Positions 16,204-23,277 of a stretch of DNA of 64,000 nucleotides are shown piece by piece. Source of the DNA: Mycolicibacterium fallax (GTDB lineage Bacteria; Actinomycetota; Actinomycetes; Mycobacteriales; Mycobacteriaceae). A program made the translations under genes and the position numbers. The notes beneath the pieces were generated by a model. It worked only from the letters and a program-made list of their open reading frames with translations, was not told the origin of the DNA and did no database searches. How positions within the stretch are numbered: position 1 is the stretch's first letter; every line of letters starts with the position of its first letter. Where the stretch lies: positions 2,790,001 to 2,854,000 of the forward strand of contig NZ_AP022603.1 in the NCBI RefSeq assembly GCF_010726955.1. Reading direction: 5' to 3'.

Positions 16204-16707
16204 GTGTCCCGCGTGCAACTCGCCCTCAACGTCGACGACCTGGAGGCCTCGATCGCCTTCTACACCAAGCTCTTCGGCGTGGGGCCGGCGAAGGTGAGGC
16301 CCGGCTACGCCAACTTCGTCGTGGCCGACCCGGCGCTGAAGCTGGTGCTGCTGGCAAATCCCGGCGCGGGCGGGACACTCAACCATCTGGGCGTGGAGGT
16401 CGAGTCCAGCTCGGCGGTGCACGCCGAGATCGCCCGGCTGTCCGGCGCGGGGATGTTCACCGAGGAAGAGATCGGTGCCACCTGCTGCTTCGCGACCCAG
16501 GACAAGGTCTGGGTCACCGCACCCGATGCCGAACGCTGGGAGGTCTACACGGTGCTCGCCGACTCCGAGACCTTCGGCGCCGAACCCCCAGCCGCTTCCG
16601 GCCTCGACGTCGGTGCCGTCGGTGACGGTGGCGCATGCTGCGGCTCGGCGGGCCCAGGCGGGGAACCGCAAGGCACCGGCGAGAATATCGGGTTGCCGCC
16701 CAAATAG
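16204..16707 (+). CDS. arsI: ArsI/CadI-family metalloenzyme (C-As lyase-like)
   Basis: A 167-residue vicinal-oxygen-chelate (glyoxalase-fold) protein of the ArsI/CadI family. The adjacent cysteines C94-C95 (GATCCFATQ) correspond to the trivalent-arsenic-binding pair of ArsI. Candidate iron ligands are Q5, H61 (LNHLGVEV) and E113 (RWEVY). ArsI cleaves the carbon-arsenic bond of methylarsenite or aromatic arsenicals; CadI is the cadmium-induced homologue. The GTG at 16204 was chosen because GGAGG lies 5 nt upstream. It heads an arsI-arsR-acr3 unit. A Cys pair also occurs near the C-terminus (GACCG). Confidence 0.85.
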   Translation: MSRVQLALNVDDLEASIAFYTKLFGVGPAKVRPGYANFVVADPALKLVLLANPGAGGTLNHLGVEVESSSAVHAEIARLSGAGMFTEEEIGATCCFATQDKVWVTAPDAERWEVYTVLADSETFGAEPPAASGLDVGAVGDGGACCGSAGPGGEPQGTGENIGLPPK

Positions 16708-16710
16708 ATG

Positions 16711-16744
16711 CCTGTCAATATCGACGGATGTCGATATTGACAGG
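16711..16744. promoter_or_regulatory. Perfect 34-bp operator over the arsR start codon
   Basis: CCTGTCAATATCGAC (16711-16725) and its exact inverse (16730-16744) are separated by GGAT. The ATG of the second arsR gene (16728-16730) spans the last two spacer bases and the first base of the right arm. The first codons of the protein are thus written in operator sequence. It lies 4 bp after the arsI stop. It is a strong candidate for the binding site of the ArsR encoded here. Confidence 0.75.
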
Positions 16745-17096
16745 CTCGGTCGATCCGGGCTGCTGCCCGCCGGGCGCGCTGCTGCGTGAGCCCCTGACCG
16801 CCGCGGCCGCTGCGCAGTTGGCGGTCGCACTCAAGGCGCTGGCCGACCCGGTGCGGCTGCAGCTGTTCTCCGCCGTCGCCAGCCGCGCCGGAGGCGAGGC
16901 CTGCGTCTGTGACATCGCGGCCGGAGTGGAGGTTTCTCAGCCCACCGTCAGCCATCACCTCAAGGTGCTGCGCGAAGCAGGATTGCTGACCTCCCAGCGC
17001 CGCGGCTCCTGGGTGTACTACGCGGTGGTCCCCGGCGCGCTGACCAGACTCGCCGCGCTGCTCGGCGTCGACGCGGCGGCCGGGGCGCCGGCATGA
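16728..17096 (+). CDS. arsR: ArsR-family arsenic regulator
   Basis: A 122-residue ArsR repressor. The arsenic-binding C-V-C-D sits in helix 3 (EACVCDIAAGVEV), followed by SQPTVSHHLKVLREAGL and the wing RRGSWVYYAV. An extra CC pair is near the N-terminus (PGCCPP). No Shine-Dalgarno precedes the ATG, which lies in the centre of a perfect 34-bp inverted repeat; either the transcript is leaderless or translation depends on arsI read-through. The 3' end overlaps the acr3 start (ATGA). Confidence 0.88.
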   Translation: MSILTGSVDPGCCPPGALLREPLTAAAAAQLAVALKALADPVRLQLFSAVASRAGGEACVCDIAAGVEVSQPTVSHHLKVLREAGLLTSQRRGSWVYYAVVPGALTRLAALLGVDAAAGAPA

Positions 17097-18169
17097 CCGA
17101 CACCGCCGCACCACCGGCCGCGGGCAGGTTGTCGACCCTGGACCGATTGCTGCCGGTGTGGATCGGCATCGCGATGGCGGCCGGGCTGCTGCTGGGCCGG
17201 CTGGTCCCGGGGCTGAACACCGCACTGGGCGCCGTGCAGGTCGACGGGATCTCGCTGCCCATCGCCGCGGGTCTGCTGATCATGATGTACCCGGTGCTGG
17301 CGAAGGTGCGCTATGACCGCCTCGACACCGTCACCTCCGATCGCGCGTTGCTGTTCGCGTCGCTGGTGCTGAACTGGGTGGTGGGCCCGGCGCTGATGTT
17401 CACGCTGGCCTGGGTGATGCTGCCGGATCTGCCCGAGTACCGCACCGGCCTGATCATCGTCGGTCTGGCCAGATGCATTGCCATGGTGATCATCTGGAAC
17501 GACTTGGCCTGCGGGGACCGCGAGGCCGCCGCGGTCCTGGTGGCGCTGAACTCGATGTTCCAGGTGGTGATGTTCGCCGCGCTGGGCTGGTTCTACCTGT
17601 CGGTGCTGCCCGGCTGGCTCGGCCTGCCGCAGACCAGCATCGACACCTCGCCGTGGCAGATCGCCAAATCGGTGCTCATCTTCCTCGGCGTCCCACTGCT
17701 CGCTGGCTATCTGACCCGCCGCTGGGGCGAGCGGGCCAAGGGCCGGGATTGGTACGAGCAGCGGTTCCTGCCGCGGATCGGGCCGTGGGCGCTGTACGGG
17801 TTGCTGTTCACCATCGTCATTCTGTTCGCGCTGCAGGGCGAGCAGATCACCGGCCGGCCGTGGGATGTCGCCCGCATCGCACTGCCGCTGCTGGCCTACT
17901 TCGCCATCATGTGGGGCGGCGGATACGCCCTCGGGGCCGCGCTCGGCCTCGGCTACCCCCGCACCACCACCCTGGCGTTCACCGCCGCCGGCAACAACTT
18001 CGAACTCGCCATCGCCGTCGCGATCGCCACCTACGGCGCCACCTCCGGGCAAGCGCTCGCCGGCGTCGTCGGCCCGCTCATCGAAGTGCCGGTGCTGGTC
18101 GCGCTGGTGTACGTCTCCCTGGCGCTGCGCCGGCGATTCTCATCAGGCACCGCCGACGGAGGCCACTAG
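17093..18169 (+). CDS. acr3: Arsenite efflux transporter Acr3
   Basis: A 358-residue integral membrane protein with ten hydrophobic segments, of the ACR3 branch of the BART superfamily. The essential cysteine in the fourth segment is present (GLAR-C128-IAMVIIWN). The crossover segment AFTAAGNNFELAIAVAI is typical. It exports arsenite or antimonite. It is translationally coupled to arsR by a 4-bp overlap. No arsenate reductase gene lies nearby, so the unit handles trivalent arsenic, including any freed by ArsI. Confidence 0.92.
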   Translation: MTDTAAPPAAGRLSTLDRLLPVWIGIAMAAGLLLGRLVPGLNTALGAVQVDGISLPIAAGLLIMMYPVLAKVRYDRLDTVTSDRALLFASLVLNWVVGPALMFTLAWVMLPDLPEYRTGLIIVGLARCIAMVIIWNDLACGDREAAAVLVALNSMFQVVMFAALGWFYLSVLPGWLGLPQTSIDTSPWQIAKSVLIFLGVPLLAGYLTRRWGERAKGRDWYEQRFLPRIGPWALYGLLFTIVILFALQGEQITGRPWDVARIALPLLAYFAIMWGGGYALGAALGLGYPRTTTLAFTAAGNNFELAIAVAIATYGATSGQALAGVVGPLIEVPVLVALVYVSLALRRRFSSGTADGGH

Positions 18170-18296
18170 CCGCGGCGTTGCAGGACCGCACGCGTGCTGG
18201 CCTCGGGGCTGAGGTTGTAGCCGGCCGCCCACCAGACAAGTTCCAGCGCCGCATTGTTCGCAGCCTGGCAACTCTGCGAGGTCTAGCGTGGGCGGA

Positions 18297-18653
18297 ATGG
18301 GTTTGTTCAGTCATGAGGAGTTCCCGGATCCGGCCGGCGGCGCCAGCGGTGGGGCCGTTGAGCGGGTTCGGCGTGCCGAGCTGGGCGAGTACGGGGTGGA
18401 TGAACCTGCGGTGGTGGGCCCGGGGTTGCCGCCCGAGGATGGTTCCTGCGGCCAGTTCGCGGTGCAGTTTCACGTGTCCACGTCAATGCTGGTCGGGCTG
18501 AAACGCATTGCGGACCTGCGTGGGGTGAGCGTGCCGGAGGTGTGCCGGCAGGTGATCGGAGTGTTCGTTGCCCAGCAGGAGGGTGAGCTGGCCGCATTGC
18601 TTGCCGCCGAGGCCGAGGCGGCCGATTACCGGCCGAGTTTGGACCAGGCGTAG
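18297..18653 (+). CDS. Small protein with possible ribbon-helix-helix segment
   Basis: A 118-residue protein of unknown family. The first half is Gly/Pro-rich with acidic stretches and looks disordered. Residues about 55-95 (HVSTSMLVGLKRIADLRGVS, then PEVCRQVIGVFVAQQ) have the strand-helix-helix spacing of CopG/Arc-type DNA-binding domains. The C-terminus is acidic and alanine-rich. It lies alone between the arsenic operon and dnaB, convergent with dnaB. The assignment is tentative. Confidence 0.5.
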   Translation: MGLFSHEEFPDPAGGASGGAVERVRRAELGEYGVDEPAVVGPGLPPEDGSCGQFAVQFHVSTSMLVGLKRIADLRGVSVPEVCRQVIGVFVAQQEGELAALLAAEAEAADYRPSLDQA

Positions 18654-18657
18654 CCGT

Positions 18658-18671
18658 CCGGCCTAGGCCGG
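18658..18671. repeat. 14-bp perfect palindrome between convergent genes
   Basis: CCGGCCTAGGCCGG lies 5 bp after the stop of the small protein gene and 31 bp after that of dnaB. It may serve as a bidirectional stop signal, but with no loop and no U-tract this is weak. Confidence 0.3.
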
Positions 18672-18701
18672 GGACGCGGTGCGCACACGAACCTCGGCGG
18701 T

Positions 18702-20084
18702 CTACCGCGCCATGTTGGTGAAGCGCGACAAATGCAGCTGGTGCGCCACCGTGATGGTGGCGGTGGGGCCGTTTCGGTGCTTGCCGAGAATGATGTCAGC
18801 CTCACCACCGCGCGGGTCGTCCCGGTCGAAGGCGTCCGGGCGGTGCAGCAGCATCACCATGTCGGCGTCCTGCTCCAGGGATCCCGACTCGCGAAGGTCG
18901 GAGACCTGCGGCCGCTTGTCGGTGCGCTGCTCGGGCCCGCGGTTGAGCTGACTGATCGCCACCACCGGGACGTCGAGTTCCTTGGCCATCAGCTTCAGGC
19001 TTCGGGAGAAGTCCGACACCTCCTGCTGGCGGGATTCGTACTTCTTGCCCGAGGTCATCAGCTGCATGTAGTCCACGACGATGAGCCGCAGCTCCGCCTT
19101 CTGCGCCAACCGCCGGGCCTTGGCCCGGATCTCCATCATGGTCAGGTTCGGTGAGTCGTCGATGTACAGCGGCGCCTCGCTGATCTGGCTCATCCGCCGG
19201 GCCAGCCGGGCCCAGTCGTCGTCGCTCATCTTGCCCGAGCGCATGTCGCCGAGCTTGATCTTCGCCTCCGCCGACAGCAGCCGCATGACGATCTCGGACT
19301 TGCTCATTTCCAGCGAGAAGATGACGCTGGCCATCCCGTGCTTGATCGAGCAGGACCGCATGAAGTCCAGGCCCAGCGTGGACTTCCCCACGCCCGGACG
19401 GGCGGCGATGATGACCATCTGGCCGGCGTGCAGGCCGTTGGTGATGTCGTCGAGCTCGGTGAACCCGGTCGGCACGCCGCGGGCGATGCCGCCGTTGGAG
19501 GCGATGGCGTCCATCTCGTCCATCGTCGGCTGCAGCAGCTCCTCCAGCGGCAGGAAGTCCTCGGAGGTCCGCCGGTCGCTGGTGACCTCGTAGATCTCCG
19601 CCTGGGCGCGGTCCACCACGTCGTAGACGTCGGCGCCGTCGGCACCGGCGTAGCCGTACTGGACCACCCGGGTGCCGGCCTCCACCAGCCGCCGCAGCAG
19701 AGCCTTCTCCGCCACGATCTCGGCGTAGTAGCCGGCGTTGGCGGCGGTCGGCACGGTGGAGATCAGGGTGTGCAGGTAGGGCGCCCCGCCAATTCGCCGC
19801 AGCTGGCCGCGGCGCTCCAGCTCGGCCGCGACGGTGACCGCGTCGGCGGGCTCACCGGCCCCGTAGAGGTCCAGAATCGCGTCGTAGACGTTCTGGTGCG
19901 CGGGCCGGTAGAAATCGCCCGGGCGCAGCTTCTCCAGCACGTCGGCGATGACGTCCTTGCTCAGCAGCATGCCGCCGAGCACCGACTGCTCGGCCGCCAT
20001 GTCCTGCGGGGGTTGCCGGCCGAATTCCTCGCTGGGCGGGGGAACATCCACGTCGGGCTGGCCCAACTCGTCCATGATGGACAT
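18702..20084 (-). CDS. dnaB: Replicative DNA helicase DnaB
   Basis: A 460-residue hexameric replicative helicase. The N-terminal DnaB domain (about 25-130, DMAAEQSVLGGMLL) is followed by the RecA-like ATPase with Walker A at 228-236 (ARPGVGKST), then VVDYMQLM (Walker B region) and SQLNR. It unwinds DNA at the fork with DnaG and the polymerase. Unlike M. tuberculosis DnaB, no intein interrupts the coding sequence. The ATG at 20084 has AGGAGG upstream. The long intergenic region behind it carries DnaA-box-like sequences. Confidence 0.97.
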   Translation of the reverse strand: MSIMDELGQPDVDVPPPSEEFGRQPPQDMAAEQSVLGGMLLSKDVIADVLEKLRPGDFYRPAHQNVYDAILDLYGAGEPADAVTVAAELERRGQLRRIGGAPYLHTLISTVPTAANAGYYAEIVAEKALLRRLVEAGTRVVQYGYAGADGADVYDVVDRAQAEIYEVTSDRRTSEDFLPLEELLQPTMDEMDAIASNGGIARGVPTGFTELDDITNGLHAGQMVIIAARPGVGKSTLGLDFMRSCSIKHGMASVIFSLEMSKSEIVMRLLSAEAKIKLGDMRSGKMSDDDWARLARRMSQISEAPLYIDDSPNLTMMEIRAKARRLAQKAELRLIVVDYMQLMTSGKKYESRQQEVSDFSRSLKLMAKELDVPVVAISQLNRGPEQRTDKRPQVSDLRESGSLEQDADMVMLLHRPDAFDRDDPRGGEADIILGKHRNGPTATITVAHQLHLSRFTNMAR

Positions 20085-20261
20085 TCCGCCTCCTCCTACC
20101 GAACCTGCGTTCGATCCAGTCCCCGGTGACGTTACGTCCGGCCACCGACAGAGCCCGCTCGCGACTGCCGTCGGGCCCGGCACGCACCGCGCGCCCGCTA
20201 GACCGTAGGACGTTGCTGGCGGCCACGCCAGTGGGCCCTGTTAGCAAGCCTGTGAGCGCAA

Positions 20262-20379
20262 TGTGGATAGTTCAGGTCAGCCGTGTTGAGCCCTTGGGGA
20301 GAACTTGTGGACGAAGCACCGAAATCTTGATGAATACGCAGGTCAAACGGCAATAGACGGACTTAGGTGCTGTGGACAA
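20262..20379. promoter_or_regulatory. Cluster of DnaA-box-like sequences upstream of dnaB
   Basis: TGTGGATAG (20262-20270), TGTGGACGA (20306-20314) and TGTGGACAA (20371-20379) all lie in the same orientation. The last is the exact complement of the mycobacterial consensus TTGTCCACA; the others differ at one position from TTATCCACA or TTGTCCACA. They sit in the leader region of dnaB. DnaA binding is inference. Confidence 0.5.
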
Positions 20380-20512
20380 TCATCGCGTCGGCGTGTCGGG
20401 AAACCTTACATTCTCGGGCGTGTTGGGCAGATTTGTGCTGTCCTGCGGGTTAACGGCGCGTGCGGTTGCCCGCTTAACCTACTCGCGAGTCACTTCGCCA
20501 GCGCGGACAGCA

Positions 20513-20552
20513 AACGCCCCGGCGGAGCCGCTATGGCTCCCACCGGGGCGTT
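20513..20552 (-). terminator. Terminator hairpin of the rpsF-ssb-rpsR-rplI operon
   Basis: AACGCCCCGG (20513-20522) pairs with CCGGGGCGTT (20543-20552), and inside them GGAGCC pairs with GGCTCC around GCTAT. It begins 30 bp after the rplI stop. On the minus strand a short T run follows. This is a clear intrinsic-type hairpin. Confidence 0.75.
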
Positions 20553-20582
20553 GTGTGCTGTGCGCCGGACTCCGGCGACGAT

Positions 20583-21041
20583 TTAGCCTTCGGCGACGAC
20601 GTTCAGGACGACGGTCGCGTTCAGGTCGGGGTGCAGCGCGACGGCGATCTTGTGCTCGCCGACGGCCTTGATGTGCGCCTTGGGCAGGTGCACCGAACGC
20701 TTGTCCAGGTTCGGGCCACCGGCCTTCTTCACCGCGTTGACGATGTTCGCGGCGGTGACGGAACCGAAGAGCTTGCCGGAGTCACCGGCGGTGCGCACCG
20801 GCAGGGACACCGTGCCCAGGCCCTCGATCGCGGCCTTGATCTCACGGGCGTGATCGAGGTCGCGGACGGCCTTGGTCTCGCGGGACCGACGGATCTCGTC
20901 GGCCTGACGCTGGGCGCCCCGGGTGGCCAAGATGGCCAGCCCGCGCGGGAGCAGATAGTTGCGGCCGTAACCGTCCTTCACCTCGACGGTGTCACCGGCC
21001 GCGCCGAGGTGGTCGACCTCGGTGGTCAGGATGAGCTTCAT
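20583..21041 (-). CDS. rplI: 50S ribosomal protein L9
   Basis: A 152-residue L9. The N-terminal signature [34 protein letters not shown] is nearly canonical, followed by the long connecting helix and the C-terminal 23S-binding domain. It is the last gene of the rpsF-ssb-rpsR-rplI operon, 36 bp after rpsR, and is followed by a strong hairpin. Confidence 0.97.
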   Translation of the reverse strand: MKLILTTEVDHLGAAGDTVEVKDGYGRNYLLPRGLAILATRGAQRQADEIRRSRETKAVRDLDHAREIKAAIEGLGTVSLPVRTAGDSGKLFGSVTAANIVNAVKKAGGPNLDKRSVHLPKAHIKAVGEHKIAVALHPDLNATVVLNVVAEG

Positions 21042-21077
21042 GTTCGTACTTTCGTTGTGTGCCGAGCCCGCGACGGG

Positions 21078-21332
21078 CTAGCGGGTGGCGGACGTGAACG
21101 GCAGCAGGGCAACCTCGCGGGCGTTCTTCACGGCCACCGCGATGTCGCGCTGGTGCTGGACGCAGTTGCCGGTGACCCGACGGGCCCGGATCTTGCCGCG
21201 ATCGCTGATGTAGGTGCGCAGCAGCGAGGTGTCCTTGTAGTCGATCTCCTGCCCCTTCTTGGAGCAGAACACGCACTTGCGAGTCTTGACCGGCTTCTCG
21301 GGAGCCGGGCGCCTCTTGTTGGCCTTGGCCAT
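21078..21332 (-). CDS. rpsR: 30S ribosomal protein S18 (cysteine-containing form)
   Basis: An 84-residue S18. The C-V-F-C motif with another Cys downstream marks the zinc-binding (C+) paralogue, matching rpsR1 of M. tuberculosis. A zinc-free paralogue normally replaces it under zinc starvation and is not in this window. The family core [21 protein letters not shown] is intact. It lies 33 bp after ssb in the rpsF operon. Confidence 0.96.
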   Translation of the reverse strand: MAKANKRRPAPEKPVKTRKCVFCSKKGQEIDYKDTSLLRTYISDRGKIRARRVTGNCVQHQRDIAVAVKNAREVALLPFTSATR

Positions 21333-21365
21333 GGATCTATCTCTTTCTCAAAAATGTTTTGGTTG

Positions 21366-21875
21366 TCAGAACGGCGGTTCGTCGTCGCCGCCACCACCGA
21401 ACGAGCCCGAGGCCGGGGCGTTGCCCCACGGGTCGTCGGCCGGTGCCGACGCCGGGGCGGACGCCGGCCGGGGCGAGCCCCCACCGAAGCCGCCACCGCC
21501 GGAACCGCGGCTGGCCTTGTTGACCTTGGCCGTCGCGTACCGCAGCGACGGCCCGATCTCGTCAACCTCGACCTCGACGACGGTGCGCTTCTCGCCCTCA
21601 CGGGTTTCGAAGGACCGCTGCTTGAGCCGGCCGGTCACGATCACGCGGGCACCGCGGGTCAGGCTCTCGGCGACGTTCTCGGCCGCCTCACGCCAGATGT
21701 TGCAGCGCAGGAACAGCGCCTCGCCGTCCTTCCACTCCCCGCTTTGGCGATCGTAGATCCGGGGGGTGGAGGCAACCGTGAAATTGGCGACCGCGGCACC
21801 GGACGGCGTGAATCGCAGTTCCGGGTCGGCGGTCAGATTTCCGACGACGGTAATGGTGGTATCACCAGCAGCCAC
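21366..21875 (-). CDS. ssb: Single-stranded DNA-binding protein
   Basis: A 169-residue SSB. The OB fold occupies residues 1-115 ([21 protein letters not shown]). A Gly/Pro/Ala-rich disordered linker follows, and the tail ends in DDEPPF, the acidic tip that binds partner proteins. It coats single-stranded DNA at forks and repair sites. It lies between rpsF and rpsR as in other actinobacteria. Confidence 0.97.
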   Translation of the reverse strand: MAAGDTTITVVGNLTADPELRFTPSGAAVANFTVASTPRIYDRQSGEWKDGEALFLRCNIWREAAENVAESLTRGARVIVTGRLKQRSFETREGEKRTVVEVEVDEIGPSLRYATAKVNKASRGSGGGGFGGGSPRPASAPASAPADDPWGNAPASGSFGGGGDDEPPF

Positions 21876-21949
21876 GGGATCCTCCTGGGAATTGGGATGC
21901 TTTGCAGGTCAGCCTACGGAAGGCCGCCGACAGGCAACCCGCCTTTGGC

Positions 21950-22240
21950 TCAGTGCTTGTCGGTCCGCATCACCTTGGTGCGCAGAACGGACTCATTCAG
22001 ACCCAGCTGACGGTCCAGTTCGGCCACCGAGGCGGGCTCGGCCTTGACATCGACGACGGCGTAGATGCCCTCGGCGTGCTTGGCGATCTCGTACGCCAGC
22101 CGGCGACGGCCCCAGATGTCGACCTTGTCGACCGAACCGCCGTCCTTGCGGATGACGTTCAGGAACGTCTCCAACGACGGGGCTACGGTGCGCTCGTCAA
22201 GAGTGGGGTCAAGGATGACCATGATTTCGTATGGACGCAT
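21950..22240 (-). CDS. rpsF: 30S ribosomal protein S6
   Basis: A 96-residue S6 with the ferredoxin-like fold signature [15 protein letters not shown] and [10 protein letters not shown]. The ATG at 22240 was chosen because AGGAGGTGATGAGG lies upstream and the family begins at MRPYE; the frame is open further up. It heads the rpsF-ssb-rpsR-rplI operon. Confidence 0.97.
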   Translation of the reverse strand: MRPYEIMVILDPTLDERTVAPSLETFLNVIRKDGGSVDKVDIWGRRRLAYEIAKHAEGIYAVVDVKAEPASVAELDRQLGLNESVLRTKVMRTDKH

Positions 22241-22372
22241 GGGAACCTCATCACCTCCTATGGTCGTAGTGCGGCCGCGGAGGATTCCGCGACAGGAGGG
22301 TCGCCTGCGTCGGCAACCGCCCCAGGCTACAGGTAGGTCCGCCAACCGGCGAAATCCTCCCGGCCGGGTCCG

Positions 22373-22378
22373 TAGGGT
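22373..22378 (+). promoter_or_regulatory. -10-like box TAGGGT, possible leaderless promoter
   Basis: TAGGGT fits the mycobacterial TANNNT -10 element and ends 8 nt before the ATG of the hydrolase gene at 22387. No Shine-Dalgarno is present. A leaderless transcript is inferred. Confidence 0.4.
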
Positions 22379-22386
22379 TGGCCGTC

Positions 22387-23277
22387 ATGACCGAACGCAT
22401 CGATGTGGAGTTCCCCAGCGGCTCGCAGACCTGCCGCGGCTGGCTGTATCGGCCCGACGGGCCCGGACCCGCCCCGGTGCTGGTGATGGCGCACGGGCTC
22501 GGCGCGATCAAGGAGATGCGCCTGGACGCGTTCGCGCAGCGCTTCGCCGACGCCGGCTACGCCGCCCTGGTCTTCGACTACCGGCACTTCGGGGACAGCA
22601 CCGGCGAGCCCCGCCAACTGCTCGATATCACCCTGCAGCGCCAGGATTGGAGCGCCGCGGTCGACTTCGCCCGGACGCTGCCCGGGGTCGACGGGTCTCG
22701 GATCGTGCTGTGGGGCACCTCGTTCTCCGGCGGCCACGTGATCGCGACGGCCGCCGGGCGCACCGACATCGCCGCGGTGATCGCCCAGTGTCCATTCACC
22801 GACGGCCTGGCCTCCGTGCTGGCGATGAACCCGGTCACGCTGGCCAAGCTGGTACCGCGAAGCCTCGCCGATCTGCTCGCCGCCCGGCGGCAGCGCCCCC
22901 GCATCCTGGTGCCGCTAGCCGGGTCACCGGGGTCCCTGGGCCTGATGACGGCCCCGGACGTACTGCCCGGCTACCTCGGCCTGCTGCCCGACGGGGTGCC
23001 GTTCCGCAATGAGGTCACCGCAGGCGTCGGGCTGATGATCGCCGCCGCGTTCCCCGGCCGTTCGGCCCGCCGGGTGAACTCCCCCATCCTGTTCTGCATC
23101 TGCGACACCGACAGCGTCGCGCCCGCCAAGGCCACCGTCCGGCATGCCCGCACCGCCCCGCGCGGCGAGCTCAAGCACTACCCCGTCGGGCACTTCGACA
23201 TCTATGTCGGCGACGCCTTCGAGCGGGCCGTCACCGACCAGCTGGATTTCCTGCGCCGACACGTTCCGCTGCCATAG
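22387..23277 (+). CDS. Alpha/beta hydrolase (dienelactone-hydrolase-like)
   Basis: A 296-residue alpha/beta hydrolase. The oxyanion region MAHGLG and nucleophile elbow W-G-T-S112-F-S-G-G are visible, followed by the acid in CDTDSVAP and the histidine in PVGHFDIY. The family includes esterases and acyl peptidases, and the substrate is unknown. The ATG at 22387 follows a TAGGGT box by 8 nt. Its last 47 bp overlap the 3' end of the convergent GT87-like gene. Confidence 0.82.
   Translation: MTERIDVEFPSGSQTCRGWLYRPDGPGPAPVLVMAHGLGAIKEMRLDAFAQRFADAGYAALVFDYRHFGDSTGEPRQLLDITLQRQDWSAAVDFARTLPGVDGSRIVLWGTSFSGGHVIATAAGRTDIAAVIAQCPFTDGLASVLAMNPVTLAKLVPRSLADLLAARRQRPRILVPLAGSPGSLGLMTAPDVLPGYLGLLPDGVPFRNEVTAGVGLMIAAAFPGRSARRVNSPILFCICDTDSVAPAKATVRHARTAPRGELKHYPVGHFDIYVGDAFERAVTDQLDFLRRHVPLP

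Larger units (their letters stand above)
20085..20582. other. Non-coding region between dnaB and rplI
   Basis: About 500 bp without a convincing gene. It holds the dnaB promoter area, three DnaA-box-like nonamers (20262-20379) and the rplI terminator hairpin (20513-20552). Base composition is clearly less GC-rich around 20260-20420 than in neighbouring genes. Confidence 0.6.

Noticed and set aside
18166..18290. Short minus-strand frame reading ANNAALELVWWAAGYNLSPE to a TAG overlapping the acr3 stop
   Set aside because: Codon choice looks coding, but a stop lies just upstream and there is no start codon. It may be the tail of a lost gene, but I could not place it in a family.
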